A DNA stretch of 64,000 nt from Leisingera sp. M658 (GCF_025144145.1 NZ_CP083546.1:2248501-2312500), one strand, 5' to 3'. Positions 9,060 through 18,838 are shown, counted from the first letter of the stretch. The notes: generated by a model from the letters alone, not told the origin. A program made the numbers and translations.

Positions 9060-9899
9060 TCAGCGCACCGCCGGTTCATCCTCGAACCAGTCTGCCATCC
9101 AGCCCGCCCAGCCCTTGGGCACCGTATGGCCGCCGTCAAACAACACCAGCTCGATTTCTGCCCCCGGCCCGCAATCCCAGCGGCGGCGCAACAAGTCGCC
9201 CTCGCCCCAGGCCTTGGACGGCGCGTGCGACGCGCAGCCATTCGCCTCGCGCCAGACCTCCAGCCCGGCAAAGACATCGCCCTGTTCCCAGCGCCCGCCG
9301 CCAAGGATCCGGCCCTCCAAGGGCACTACCTCGTCGCGCCAGCCGTGGGTTTGCAACAGACGCACCGGCCCCTCGCAGGTCTCAGGCTGCGGCCGCCAGA
9401 ACGCACCGGACACCGGCGCATAAGCTGCAAAGGCCGCCGGATCACTGCAGGCCAGGTAATGCACCATGAAGGCGCCGGCGGAAAAACCTGCCAGTACCGT
9501 CTGTGCGGTGGAGGTGCCGAACCGTCCCGAGGCATCCGTCAGCACCGAGGCAAAAAACGCCCCCTCATCCCGGCCTTCGGTGAACGGCCCGAAGCCCCAG
9601 GACTGCGGACCGCTGCCGCCGCGCTTGCGCCCTTCCGGGGCAATCACCGCATAGCCGCGCGCTGTCAGCCCTTCGGACAGCGCCCTGTTGCGCATCACCT
9701 GCGCGCCGCTGCCGCCGTAGCCATGCAAAAACATCACCACCGGCGGCGGCGTGTTCGCATCAGCGGGCAGCGCGATGTGATAGGCGCCATCCGCAACCTC
9801 ACACGCGCCGGCCTCTGAACCGCAGCCCGCAACAGCCGCGCCGCTCCACACCGCAGACAGCAGCGCTGCGGCTGCGCCTGTTTTCCAAGCCTGCATCAT
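9060..9899 (-). CDS. Exported esterase, polyhydroxybutyrate depolymerase/LpqC-like
   Basis: An alpha/beta hydrolase of about 279 residues with an N-terminal signal peptide (hydrophobic run ending WSGAAVAGCG). VVMFLHGYGGSGAQVM carries the oxyanion strand, LAGFSAGAFMVHYLA the nucleophile Ser, LLQTHGWRDEVVP the Asp region and FDGGHTVPKGW the catalytic His. Close relatives are annotated as PHB depolymerases or feruloyl esterases of the LpqC type; true substrate use is unknown. Candidate starts are ATG at 9908, 9899 and 9896. The one at 9899 gives an ATGA overlap with the upstream rhodanese stop, while the GGGAGGG at 9906-9900 would suit 9896. The two genes form a small minus-strand operon. Confidence 0.82.
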   Translation of the reverse strand: MMQAWKTGAAAALLSAVWSGAAVAGCGSEAGACEVADGAYHIALPADANTPPPVVMFLHGYGGSGAQVMRNRALSEGLTARGYAVIAPEGRKRGGSGPQSWGFGPFTEGRDEGAFFASVLTDASGRFGTSTAQTVLAGFSAGAFMVHYLACSDPAAFAAYAPVSGAFWRPQPETCEGPVRLLQTHGWRDEVVPLEGRILGGGRWEQGDVFAGLEVWREANGCASHAPSKAWGEGDLLRRRWDCGPGAEIELVLFDGGHTVPKGWAGWMADWFEDEPAVR

Positions 9900-10372
9900 C
9901 CCTCCCATCGGGCCACCGGCAGGTTGGCGGCAATCCAGCCTGGTCCTGCACCGGACCCCAGCATGCCCTCGGGCACGTCAATCACATTGCTGAAACCCGC
10001 CTGCGCCAGGGCCAGCGTCAGCCGGGCCGACCGCACGCCGCGCGCACAAATCAGCGCCACAGGCAAAGCCGGGTCCGGCCCCGCCGCGGTTTGCAAGGCT
10101 GCGATAAAGTCGTCGCGCCGCATGTCGATCTGATGGCTGCCCACCGGCACCCCCGAGGCGCGCCATTCCTGCGGCGTGCGGATATCCACCAGGGTAATCT
10201 CCCCGGCCTGCGCCTGGGCAAAAGCCTCGGCCACGGTCAGCCGCGGGTGATCATGATCCGGGGGCTGCCTGCGCTGCCACCAGATCCCCGCACCAGCCGC
10301 CGCTGCAATACCGCCGAGCAGCGCCAGCCGGCGGGACACTCCGCGTTTACCTATGTTTTCCTGCGCCGCCAT
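9896..10372 (-). CDS. Rhodanese-like domain protein, membrane-anchored
   Basis: This 158-residue protein has a short N-terminal segment SRRLALLGGIAAAAGAGIWW that looks like a membrane anchor or Tat-like signal. One rhodanese domain follows, with LVDIRTPQEWRASGVPVGSH and the active-site loop ICARGVRSARL carrying the catalytic Cys. Single-domain periplasmic rhodaneses transfer or carry sulfane sulfur; the donor is unknown. It is translationally coupled to the downstream esterase, though no functional link is evident. The upstream 288 bp to mrpA is a divergent intergenic region that should contain promoters for both directions, but no convincing -35/-10 pair stands out. Confidence 0.85.
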   Translation of the reverse strand: MAAQENIGKRGVSRRLALLGGIAAAAGAGIWWQRRQPPDHDHPRLTVAEAFAQAQAGEITLVDIRTPQEWRASGVPVGSHQIDMRRDDFIAALQTAAGPDPALPVALICARGVRSARLTLALAQAGFSNVIDVPEGMLGSGAGPGWIAANLPVARWEG

Positions 10373-10660
10373 CCCGCCGATTTCCTTTCAATCCGACCGC
10401 CCGCTGACTGCCCGGCCCCGGGCCCTTGCTCCAAGACCTAGCAGGCCATGAGGCCGCAATCACCAGAAACAGGCCAATACCGCCGGTCAAGTTCTTGTTA
10501 TTGGACGGACACTGCCCAATTATGGCCCTAACGAGCGTAAGATTCCCGTCTCTGGCTGCGTCATTATTACCGCATCCAGGCCGGCGGGGGTGGTTCTGGG
10601 CAAGAAAATTGCTTAGCACTGGTCGAAAAACGACGCGCCAACCCGACAGGAGACCTGCAC

Positions 10661-13522
10661 GTGTCCCTATTCCTGATTGCGGCCCTGCCCTTTCTCGGAG
10701 CCGTCTTCCCAGCGCTTTTGATCCGCGCGGGACGCAATGCGGCAGCCTCAGCCGCCGGGCTTACCACCCTGCTCGCCTTCATCGGGCTGATGCTGCATAT
10801 CCCGGCCGTGTTCCGGGGCGAAACCATTCATGCCTCTGCAAGCTGGCTGCCAGCCTTGGGCCTGAATGCCAATTTCTTCCTCGACGGGCTGGGCTTCCTG
10901 TTTGCGGCAATGATCCTGGGGATCGGCCTGCTGATCATCCTTTACGCCCGGTTCTACCTGTCGCGCGAAGATCCGATGGGCCAGTTCTACAGCTATCTCC
11001 TGTTGTTCCAAGGCGCCATGGTCGGCATCGTTCTATCCGACAACATCCTGCTTTTACTGGTGTTCTGGGAACTGACCTCGCTCAGCTCCTTCCTGCTGAT
11101 CGGCTATTGGAAACACCTGCCCGAGGGTCGCCAGGGCGCGCGGATGGCGCTGACAGTGACCGGTTCCGGCGGGCTGGCGATGATCGCAGGCATGCTGATC
11201 CTGGGCCATATCGCCGGCTCTTATGACCTGAGCGTGATCCTGCAGAACAAGGACGCCATTCAAGCCTCGCCGCTGTATCTGCCTGCACTGATCCTGATCC
11301 TGCTGGGCGCCTTCACGAAATCGGCGCAGTTCCCGTTCCACTTCTGGCTGCCGCATGCGATGGCCGCGCCCACGCCCGTCTCGGCCTATCTGCACTCGGC
11401 CACCATGGTAAAGGCCGGGCTGTTCCTGATGGCCCGCATGTGGCCCGTCCTCGCCGGTACGCCCGAGTGGTTCTATATCGTTGCCACCACCGGCCTTGTC
11501 ACCATGCTGCTGGGCGCGGTGATTGCTTTGTTCAAGGACGATCTCAAGGCGCTGCTGGCGTTTTCCACCGTCAGCCACCTGGGGCTGATCACCATGCTTT
11601 TGGGGTTCGGCACCAAGATTGCCGCAGTGGCCGCCATCTTTCACATCATCAACCACGCCACCTTCAAGGCCGCACTGTTCATGACCGCGGGCATTGTCGA
11701 TCACGAGGCAGGCACCCGCGACATCAAACGGCTTGGCGGATTGCGGCATCTAATGCCGGTCACCTTTACCATAGGCATGGTCGCGGCGCTGTCGATGGCC
11801 GGCATCCCGCCCCTCAACGGCTTCCTGTCCAAGGAGATGATGCTGGAGGAAGCCGCCCATACCGTCTGGAACGGCTCGCATCTGGTGATCCCAGCGCTGG
11901 CCTCCGTGGCGGCGCTGTTCTCAGCCGCTTATTCCTTCCGCTTCATCGCGCATGTCTTCTTTGGCCCCAAGCGTGACGACTACCCCGGCCATCCGCATGA
12001 CCCCAGCTCCGGCATGTGGGTTGGACCGGCCTTCCTGGTGGTACTTGTGGTGCTGATCGGCTTTGCGTCGGCCAAGATCGCAGGTCCGATGGTCGCCACT
12101 GCTGCAAGTGCCGTTATCGGCGGCGAGAAACTGCCCTATTACTCGCTCAAACTGTGGCACGGGCTGACCCCGGCGCTGTATATGTCGCTGTTTGCCGTGC
12201 TGGGCGGCGCGGTGCTGCTGGCGCTGCATAGACCGCTGGAGCGGATCTGGAACGCCCTGCCCCGCCCCGAAGCCAAGGTCATTTTCGACGCCCTGATCGA
12301 CGCCTTTACCCGCCTGGGCCAAGGGGTGACCGAAGGGCTGCACAATGGCAACCTGACCCGCTATGCGGCAGTTATGGTCACCTTTACCGTTGCCATCGCC
12401 TATTACGCCTATCAGGGCGGCACCATGGGCGCGGCGACGCGTGAGCTGCAGGAACCGGGCCTGCTGCCCGTGCTCGGCTGGTTTGCCCTTGTGGTGGCGA
12501 CGCTGTTCATCGTCGCCAAACACCGCAACCGCCTGCTGTCGTTGGTGCTGATTGGCGTTGTGGGGCTGGTGGTGTCAATGTCGTTCAATTACCTTTCGGC
12601 GCCTGATCTGGCGCTAACCCAGATCTCGGTCGAGGTGGTGACGATCATCCTGATGCTCCTGGCGCTGAACTTCATGCCCAAGGAAACCCCGGTTGAAACC
12701 CCGGCCCTGACCCGCATCCGCGATGGCGCGATATCTGTGGTTGCGGGCTTGGGTGCCGGCGGGCTGATCTATGCGCTTTTGATGCGCGATTTTGCCTTCC
12801 CGACGATTTCGGACTTCCACCTCGCCAATTCCTACAAGGGCGGCGGCGGCACCAATGTGGTGAACGTGATCCTGGTCGATTTCCGCGGCTATGACACCTT
12901 CGGCGAGATCATCGTGCTGGGCATTGCCGCCATGGTGATTTTTGCCCTGACCGAGGCCGTGCTGAACAGCCGTGTGCGCGCCCATCTTCTGAACCGCAAA
13001 CCCGACCTGCCGCAGGCCGGCGACGCGCATCCGCTGATGATGGTGGTGGCAACGCGGGTGATGATGCCGCTGGCGCTGATGGTGGCTGCCTATATCTTCT
13101 TCCGCGGCCACAACCTGCCGGGCGGCGGCTTTATCGCCGGGCTGATCGCGGCGATTGCGATCATCATGCAATACATGGCCTCCGGCTTTGCCTGGGCGAC
13201 CGAGCGGCAGCGCTACCCCTATCACGCCATCATCGGCTCCGGCGTGCTGATTGCCGCCGCCACCGGCATGGGCGCCTGGTTCAACGGCATGCCTTTCCTG
13301 ACCAGCGATTTCGGCTATCTGCACTGGCCGCCGCTGGAGGAATTCGAATGGGCCACCGCCGCCCTGTTCGACCTTGGCGTCTTCCTCGCAGTTGTCGGCG
13401 CGGTTCTGCTGGCGCTGGAAAGCCTGTCGCGCTTTGCCTGGCAGCCAGGAATGAGCACCGAGCACGCGATGGACATCAACCCGGCACGCGACGAAGCGGC
13501 CAAGACCGGGACGGAGGGATAG
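10661..13522 (+). CDS. mrpA: Na+/H+ antiporter subunit A, fused MrpA/MrpB (PhaAB type)
   Basis: The protein has 953 residues and starts at a GTG with AGGAGA at 10648-10653. It is an NuoL-like proton channel subunit with about 20 membrane helices. KSAQFPFHFWLPHAMAAPTPVSAYLHSATMV-type sequence holds the conserved Lys/His of antiporter helices; ALLAFSTVSHLGLITM and LSMAGIPPLNGFLSKEMM are family hallmarks. From about residue 790 it continues into an MrpB-like domain (FFRGHNLPGGGFIAGLI), so A and B are fused as in rhizobial PhaA. It is the first gene of the Mrp operon, which exports Na+ or K+ at the cost of proton entry, fitting a marine lifestyle. Confidence 0.95.
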   Translation: MSLFLIAALPFLGAVFPALLIRAGRNAAASAAGLTTLLAFIGLMLHIPAVFRGETIHASASWLPALGLNANFFLDGLGFLFAAMILGIGLLIILYARFYLSREDPMGQFYSYLLLFQGAMVGIVLSDNILLLLVFWELTSLSSFLLIGYWKHLPEGRQGARMALTVTGSGGLAMIAGMLILGHIAGSYDLSVILQNKDAIQASPLYLPALILILLGAFTKSAQFPFHFWLPHAMAAPTPVSAYLHSATMVKAGLFLMARMWPVLAGTPEWFYIVATTGLVTMLLGAVIALFKDDLKALLAFSTVSHLGLITMLLGFGTKIAAVAAIFHIINHATFKAALFMTAGIVDHEAGTRDIKRLGGLRHLMPVTFTIGMVAALSMAGIPPLNGFLSKEMMLEEAAHTVWNGSHLVIPALASVAALFSAAYSFRFIAHVFFGPKRDDYPGHPHDPSSGMWVGPAFLVVLVVLIGFASAKIAGPMVATAASAVIGGEKLPYYSLKLWHGLTPALYMSLFAVLGGAVLLALHRPLERIWNALPRPEAKVIFDALIDAFTRLGQGVTEGLHNGNLTRYAAVMVTFTVAIAYYAYQGGTMGAATRELQEPGLLPVLGWFALVVATLFIVAKHRNRLLSLVLIGVVGLVVSMSFNYLSAPDLALTQISVEVVTIILMLLALNFMPKETPVETPALTRIRDGAISVVAGLGAGGLIYALLMRDFAFPTISDFHLANSYKGGGGTNVVNVILVDFRGYDTFGEIIVLGIAAMVIFALTEAVLNSRVRAHLLNRKPDLPQAGDAHPLMMVVATRVMMPLALMVAAYIFFRGHNLPGGGFIAGLIAAIAIIMQYMASGFAWATERQRYPYHAIIGSGVLIAAATGMGAWFNGMPFLTSDFGYLHWPPLEEFEWATAALFDLGVFLAVVGAVLLALESLSRFAWQPGMSTEHAMDINPARDEAAKTGTEG

Positions 13523-13524
13523 AT

Positions 13525-13878
13525 ATGGAACTTCTCGTCGCTTCGGCCGTCGGCATTCTGACCGCGGCCGGCATCTACCTGATCCTGCGCCGCCGCAGCT
13601 TTCCGGTGATCCTGGGTCTGTCGCTGATCACCTATGCGGTCAACGTTTTCCTGTTCGCCACCGGGCGGCTGGCAACCGCCGCGCCGCCGATCCTCAACAA
13701 GTACGAAGAGGTCGCCTATACCGACCCGCTGCCGCAGGCGCTGGTGCTGACTGCCATCGTGATCTCCTTTGGCATGACCGCCGTGGTGGTGATGATTGCA
13801 CTGGGGGCGTACCTGTCGTCCCGCGATGACAGCACTGCGATGCCGGTTGAAACCGAAGGCGCAGGAGACGACGCATGA
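13525..13878 (+). CDS. mrpC: Na+/H+ antiporter subunit C (MrpC/MnhC)
   Basis: A 117-residue NuoK-like subunit with three predicted membrane helices. The start MELLVASAVGILTAAGIYLI is typical, and the ITYAVNVFLFATGRL segment matches the family. It begins two bases after the mrpA stop and its own stop overlaps the mrpD start (ATGA at 13875). MrpC is an obligate part of the hetero-oligomeric antiporter. The acidic C-terminal tail is cytosolic or periplasmic and variable. Confidence 0.94.
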   Translation: MELLVASAVGILTAAGIYLILRRRSFPVILGLSLITYAVNVFLFATGRLATAAPPILNKYEEVAYTDPLPQALVLTAIVISFGMTAVVVMIALGAYLSSRDDSTAMPVETEGAGDDA

Positions 13879-15416
13879 TCGACCACCTTCTGATTGCGCC
13901 GGTGGTGCTGCCTGCCCTTGTGGCGCCGTTCATCATCATGGCGGTGCGCCACCATCTGGACCTGCAGCGGATCTTCTCGCTGGCCAGCGTGGTGCTGCTG
14001 GCCGCCGTGTCGCTGACCCTGGCCGCCCAGGCCCTGGACGGCACCGTCAAGGTCTATGAGCTGGGAGACTGGCCCGCGCCCTTTGGCATTGTGCTGGTGC
14101 TGGACCGGCTGTCAGCAATGATGATCGTGCTGACCTCGCTCTTGGCCCTGCCGGTCCTGCTCTATGCCATCGGCTCCGGCTGGGACACCCGCGGCGCCAA
14201 CTTCCACGCGCTGTTCCAGTTCCAGCTGATGGGCATCATGGGCGCCTTCCTGACCGGTGACGCCTTCAACCTGTTTGTCTTCTTCGAGGTGCTGCTGATC
14301 GCCTCCTATGGCCTGATGATCCATTCCGGCGGCACCCGGCGGTTTCAGGCAGGCGTGCAATATGTGGTGTTCAACCTCCTCGGCTCCACCCTGTTCCTGT
14401 TTGCGCTTGGCACGCTTTATTCTGTCACCGGCACCCTGAACATGGCCGACCTCGCCGTAAAGGTTGCACAGATCCCGGCTGAGGATACCGCCCTGCTGCG
14501 CGTTGGTGCTGTGATGCTCTTGCTGGTCTTTGCCATCAAAGCCTCGCTGCTGCCGCTGCATTTCTGGCTGCCCTCGGCCTATGCCAATGCGCCGATGCCG
14601 GTTGCGGCGCTGTTTGCCATCATGACCAAAGTCGGCGCCTATTCGATCCTGCGCATCTACACGCTGATCTTCGGCCCCGAGGTTCAGGCCACCGCCGGCC
14701 TGACCGAGGCCTGGCTGCTGCCCGCTGCCCTCTTGACCCTCGGCGCCGGCGCCATCGGCGTGCTTGGCTCCAAGAAACTCGGCCGGCTGGCGGCCTTTGG
14801 TGCCATCGCCTCGATGGGCACGCTGCTGATCGCCATTTCGCTGTTCACCCAGACCGCCGCCGCAGCGGCGCTCTACTATCTGGTGCATTCCACCCTCGCG
14901 GCAGCGCTGCTGTTCCTGGTTGCTGATCTGGTGATGGAGCGCCAAGGCCCGTGGATCCTGCCGCAGCTGCCGATGCCGCAGACCGGGCTGATCTCGGCCC
15001 TGTTCTTTGCCGCCGCCATCGCGCTTGCGGGGATGCCGCCGCTGTCCGGCTTCCTTGGTAAACTGCTGGTGCTGGACGCCACCCGCGGCGTTGATCTGGC
15101 GCCGTGGATCTGGGCCGTGATCCTGCTGGGGTCCCTGATCACCATCATCGGCATGGCCCGCGCAGGCTCGCTGCTGTTCTGGAAAGGCCACGGCCTGCCG
15201 CCTGAAGATGCAGACACCAGCGCCGAACCGCCCGTGGACACCCTGCCCGCCAGACCAGCGCAGCTGCCCTTTGTCGCCTGCTTCGGCCTGCTGGGCGGGC
15301 TCATTGCCCTTACCGTATTCGCAGGCCCCGCCACCCGCTATGCCGAGGCGACGGCAGCCCAGCTCTTTACGCCAACTGCCTATATCGAAACCGTGCTGGG
15401 GAGGACGGCAGAATGA
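13875..15416 (+). CDS. mrpD: Na+/H+ antiporter subunit D (MrpD/MnhD)
   Basis: This 513-residue NuoM/NuoN-like channel subunit has about 14 membrane helices. The conserved glutamate sits in FNLFVFFEVLLIASYGL, the broken-helix Lys in IKASLLPLHFWLPSAYANAP, and the PPLSGFLGKLLVLDA stretch is characteristic. It overlaps mrpC upstream and mrpE downstream by 4 bp each, so synthesis of the subunits is coupled. Length is normal for the family. Confidence 0.95.
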   Translation: MIDHLLIAPVVLPALVAPFIIMAVRHHLDLQRIFSLASVVLLAAVSLTLAAQALDGTVKVYELGDWPAPFGIVLVLDRLSAMMIVLTSLLALPVLLYAIGSGWDTRGANFHALFQFQLMGIMGAFLTGDAFNLFVFFEVLLIASYGLMIHSGGTRRFQAGVQYVVFNLLGSTLFLFALGTLYSVTGTLNMADLAVKVAQIPAEDTALLRVGAVMLLLVFAIKASLLPLHFWLPSAYANAPMPVAALFAIMTKVGAYSILRIYTLIFGPEVQATAGLTEAWLLPAALLTLGAGAIGVLGSKKLGRLAAFGAIASMGTLLIAISLFTQTAAAAALYYLVHSTLAAALLFLVADLVMERQGPWILPQLPMPQTGLISALFFAAAIALAGMPPLSGFLGKLLVLDATRGVDLAPWIWAVILLGSLITIIGMARAGSLLFWKGHGLPPEDADTSAEPPVDTLPARPAQLPFVACFGLLGGLIALTVFAGPATRYAEATAAQLFTPTAYIETVLGRTAE

Positions 15417-15910
15417 AACTGATCCGGCGGCTGTTCCCTCACCCCCTGCTCACGCTTCTGCTGACGCTCACCTGGCTGCTGCTGGTCAATGGCTGGTCGC
15501 TGAATTCGCTGGTCTTTGGCCTGCTGCTGGGCGTGCTGATCCCGTTTGTGACCCAGCCCTACTGGCCCAACCGGCCCAAGCTGCGCCGCCCGCTGAAGAT
15601 CGCGGAATACATCCTGGTGGTTCTGCTGGACATCGTACAGGCCAACATCATCGTTGCCCGCATCGTGCTGTTCAAACCCAATGCCGACCGCCGCCCCAAC
15701 TGGATCACCGTCCCGCTGGACCTGAAAACGCCTGAGGCGATCACCGCCCTCGCAGGCACCATCACCATGACACCCGGCACCCTGTCGGCAGATGTCTCGG
15801 ACGAGGGCCACGCCCTTCTGGTCCACTGCCTCGATGCCCCCAACCCCGACGCGGTGCGGGACGAAATCAAACAGCGCTACGAGCGCCGGCTGATGGAGAT
15901 TTTCGAATGA
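15413..15910 (+). CDS. mrpE: Na+/H+ antiporter subunit E (MrpE/MnhE)
   Basis: A 165-residue protein with two or three N-terminal membrane segments and a soluble C-terminal domain. The block AGTITMTPGTLSADVSDEG (about residues 115-133) is the MrpE signature. It overlaps mrpD and mrpF by 4 bp each. MrpE is a structural subunit of the antiporter and is not homologous to complex I proteins. Confidence 0.94.
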   Translation: MKLIRRLFPHPLLTLLLTLTWLLLVNGWSLNSLVFGLLLGVLIPFVTQPYWPNRPKLRRPLKIAEYILVVLLDIVQANIIVARIVLFKPNADRRPNWITVPLDLKTPEAITALAGTITMTPGTLSADVSDEGHALLVHCLDAPNPDAVRDEIKQRYERRLMEIFE

Positions 15911-16176
15911 TCGAAAGCGCTGCCACCTTCGCCTTTGCCTGCTTTGCCCTGGCAATGCTGATGAATCTCTGGAAAGTCGTCACCGCCCCGGATGTGGCCG
16001 ACCGCATCCTGGCGCTGGACACCATGTTCATCAACGCCATCGCGCTGATGGTGCTCTATGGCCTGGCGCTGGGGAGCGAGATTTTCTTTGAGGCCGCCAT
16101 GATCATCGCCATGCTTGGCTTTGTCTCCACCGTGGCCTACGCGCGCTTTATCCTGCGCGGCAATATCATCGAGTGA
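15907..16176 (+). CDS. mrpF: Na+/H+ antiporter subunit F (MrpF/MnhF)
   Basis: A small 89-residue membrane protein with three helices. The VVTAPDVADRILALDTM segment, containing the conserved Asp pair, is the MrpF hallmark. It overlaps mrpE by 4 bp and ends 9 bp before mrpG, with GAGGAGGAAAG upstream of the mrpG start providing a strong ribosome site. Confidence 0.94.
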   Translation: MIESAATFAFACFALAMLMNLWKVVTAPDVADRILALDTMFINAIALMVLYGLALGSEIFFEAAMIIAMLGFVSTVAYARFILRGNIIE

Positions 16177-16185
16177 GGAGGAAAG

Positions 16186-16587
16186 ATGGAAACCCTGTTT
16201 GAATTCCTCGTTGCCGCCTTTCTGGTGATCGCCGGGGTCTTCGGTTTTGTCGGCTCTTTCGGGTTGCTGAAGCTCAACGATCCGATGTCGCGCCTGCACG
16301 CCCCGACCAAGGCCACTACCCTGGGCGTCGGCGGCGTGCTGCTGGCCTCAATGCTGCATGCCGCCGCGTTTGAGAAATACTTCTCGGTGCATGAACTGAT
16401 GATCACCCTGTTCCTGTTCCTGACTGCGCCGATCACCGCCAATTTCATTGCCAAGGTGCATATCCACCGGCAAGAGAGCCGCGACACCATGCCCTCGGCG
16501 GGCGAGGATGACCATTGGGCCACCCATGACACGCCCGAGGACGAGGAACGCCGCCACCCGACCCACACCCCGCCCGCCGAAGACTGA
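16186..16587 (+). CDS. mrpG: Na+/H+ antiporter subunit G (MrpG/MnhG)
   Basis: The protein has 133 residues with three membrane helices. GSFGLLKLNDPMSRLHAPTK (residues 25-44) is the MrpG signature. The C-terminal 35 residues are hydrophilic and rich in His, Asp and Glu, longer than in many homologues and possibly cation-interacting, which is speculative. It is the last Mrp gene; selD follows after 28 bp on the same strand and may be read through from this operon. Confidence 0.93.
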   Translation: METLFEFLVAAFLVIAGVFGFVGSFGLLKLNDPMSRLHAPTKATTLGVGGVLLASMLHAAAFEKYFSVHELMITLFLFLTAPITANFIAKVHIHRQESRDTMPSAGEDDHWATHDTPEDEERRHPTHTPPAED

Positions 16588-16615
16588 ACGCAGACCACTC
16601 AGGAAGGCCTGAACC

Positions 16616-18781
16616 GTGATGGACACCTCCCGCTTGCCGCTGACCCGCGATCTGGTGCTGGTCGGCGGCGGCCACACCCACGCGCTGGTGCTGCGCAAAT
16701 GGGGCATGCGGCCGCTGCCCGGCGCCCGGCTCACCGTCATCAACCCCGGCCCCACTGCGCCCTATTCCGGCATGCTGCCGGGATTTGTGGCCGGACATTA
16801 CGCGCGTGACGAACTGGACATCGACCTGGTGCGCCTCGGCCGTTTTGCAGGCGCCCGTGTGGTTCTGGGGGCCGCCGGGCATATCGATACCGCGGCCCGC
16901 CTGGTGCATGTGCCGGGCCGCCCGCCGATTGCCTATGACGTGGCCTCGATTGATGTCGGCATCACCTCTGCCATGCCGGACCTGCCGGGCTTTGCAGACC
17001 ACGGGATCCCTGCCAAGCCGCTGGGACGTTTCGCCGCCCAATGGGACGCGTTCCGCGACGGTGACACCCCCGCCCATGTCGCCGTGATCGGCGGCGGCGT
17101 GGCGGGGGCAGAGCTGATCCTGGCGATGGCCTTTGCCCTCAGATCCCGTGGCCGGCTGGCGCAGGCAACCCTGATCGACAGCGACCAGGCCTTGCGCGCG
17201 ATTGGCAAAAAGGCCCGCCAGACCCTCCGCCGCGCTCTGGTCGAACAGGGCGTCCGGCTGGAGGAGAACGCGAAAATCGCGCGCATCTGTGACGGCTATA
17301 TCGTGCTGGAAGACGGGCGCGAGATCCTGTCGGACTTTACCACCGGCGCCGCCGGCGCCCGCCCCTACGGCTGGCTCGCAGACAGCGGCCTGGACCTGCA
17401 GGACGGCTTCATCCGGGTCAGTGATACCCTGCAAAGCTCCGCCGCCAACGTTTTTGCCGCCGGCGACTGCGCCCATATGGACTTTGCCCCGCGCCCCAAG
17501 GCGGGCGTTTACGCAGTGCGCCAGGCGCCGGTGCTGTACCACAACCTGCGCAGCACCCTGACCGGCGATCCATTGCGCAGGTACCGCCCGCAAAAAGACT
17601 ACCTGAAACTCATCTCCATGGGCAGTAAGGAAGCCCTGGGCGAACGCTTCAGCACCACCCTGGCCGGCCCCTTGATGTGGTCCTGGAAAGACCGTATCGA
17701 CCAGGCCTTTATGGAGAAGTTCCGCGACCTGCCCGCAATGGACGCGCCGCCCCTGCCGGCCGAACACACACTGGGCATGGAAGCCGCACTTGGCGACAAG
17801 CCCATGTGCGGCGGCTGCGGCGCCAAGGTCGGCCGCGACGCGCTGCTTGGCGCGCTCGCAGGTCTTGAGCCTGCGGGCCGCACAGACATCACCCCGCTGC
17901 CCGGCGACGACGCCGCACTTCTGACCACCGGCGGCGCCAGTCAGGTTATCAGCACCGACCATTTGCGCAGCTTCACCAGCGACCCGGTCCTGATGACCCG
18001 CATCGCTGCCGTCCATGCGCTTGGCGACATCTGGGCGATGGGGGCAGACCCGCAGGCCGCTACCGCCAACCTGATCCTGCCGCGGATGTCACCCGGCCTG
18101 CAGGCCCGGACCCTGCAGGAGATCATGGCTGCCGCCTCGGACGTCATGCAGCAGGCCGGCGCTGCCATAATCGGCGGCCATACCTCGCTGGGGGATGAGC
18201 TGACCATCGGGTTCACCGTCACCGGCCTCTGCCCCCGCCCTGCCATAACCCTGGCGGGTGCCAAACCGGGCGACGCGCTGATCCTGACCAAACCCATTGG
18301 CTCCGGCGTGCTGATGGCCGCGGAAATGGCCGGTTTGGCCAAGGGGGAATGGGTCGCCGCCGCACTGGTCCAGATGAGCCAGCCGCAGGGCAACGCCGCC
18401 CGCATCCTGCAGGACGCCCGCGCAATGACCGACGTGACCGGCTTTGGCCTTATTGGCCATCTGCTTGGTATCTGCGAGGCCTCAGGCGCGGGCGCAGAAA
18501 TCTTCACCAGTAAGGTTCCCCTGATGCAGGGCGCTGCTGAACTGGCGGACCGCGGCATCCGCTCCTCGCTGTTTCCCGCCAATCAAGCCGCTGTACCGGA
18601 GCTGAAAACCACTGGCTGGCAGGACCTGTTGTTCGACCCTCAAACCGCGGGCGGCCTGCTGGCAGCGGTCGCCGCAGATCAGGCTGATGATTTGCTGAAC
18701 CGGCTGCGCGCTGCCGGATACCCGGCTGCGCGCGCCGGCAAGGTAACGTCAAGCCCCGGCGCCATCACTCTCAGTGCCTAG
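16616..18781 (+). CDS. selD: Selenide, water dikinase fused to an N-terminal FAD/NAD oxidoreductase
   Basis: This 721-residue two-domain protein has a pyridine nucleotide-disulfide oxidoreductase-like N-terminal half, with LVGGGHTHALVLRKWG near residue 15, a second dinucleotide site VAVIGGGVAGAELILA and AAGDCAHMDF at the FAD-binding C-end. The C-terminal half is SelD, which makes selenophosphate from selenide and ATP. The active-site motif CGGCGAKVG at about 398-406 keeps the Cys and Lys but has Ala where Escherichia coli SelD has a second Cys. TAA-free and full length. The start is GTG 16616 or ATG 16619, with AGGAAGG at 16601-16607. The convergent selU gene uses its product. The fusion suggests a channel or redox delivery of selenide, which is inference. 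Confidence 0.94.
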   Translation: MMDTSRLPLTRDLVLVGGGHTHALVLRKWGMRPLPGARLTVINPGPTAPYSGMLPGFVAGHYARDELDIDLVRLGRFAGARVVLGAAGHIDTAARLVHVPGRPPIAYDVASIDVGITSAMPDLPGFADHGIPAKPLGRFAAQWDAFRDGDTPAHVAVIGGGVAGAELILAMAFALRSRGRLAQATLIDSDQALRAIGKKARQTLRRALVEQGVRLEENAKIARICDGYIVLEDGREILSDFTTGAAGARPYGWLADSGLDLQDGFIRVSDTLQSSAANVFAAGDCAHMDFAPRPKAGVYAVRQAPVLYHNLRSTLTGDPLRRYRPQKDYLKLISMGSKEALGERFSTTLAGPLMWSWKDRIDQAFMEKFRDLPAMDAPPLPAEHTLGMEAALGDKPMCGGCGAKVGRDALLGALAGLEPAGRTDITPLPGDDAALLTTGGASQVISTDHLRSFTSDPVLMTRIAAVHALGDIWAMGADPQAATANLILPRMSPGLQARTLQEIMAAASDVMQQAGAAIIGGHTSLGDELTIGFTVTGLCPRPAITLAGAKPGDALILTKPIGSGVLMAAEMAGLAKGEWVAAALVQMSQPQGNAARILQDARAMTDVTGFGLIGHLLGICEASGAGAEIFTSKVPLMQGAAELADRGIRSSLFPANQAAVPELKTTGWQDLLFDPQTAGGLLAAVAADQADDLLNRLRAAGYPAARAGKVTSSPGAITLSA

Positions 18782-18795
18782 CGGCGCCCGGCGCA

Positions 18796-18838
18796 CAGGG
18801 GCCAGCCCCTCTTGGCCCTTCGGACCAATTCACCCCGG
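18796..18838 (+). repeat. Double-hairpin intergenic repeat, copy 1
   Basis: Directly after the selD stop, this segment forms two small inverted repeats: GGGGC/GCCCC and TTGGCCC/GGACCAA. It ends in TTCACCCC. The reverse complement is nearly the same as 40496-40539, with only a few mismatches and one indel over about 44 bases. Both copies lie just 3' of a gene in the same relative orientation, so a role as terminator or mRNA 3'-end element is plausible. Confidence 0.7.
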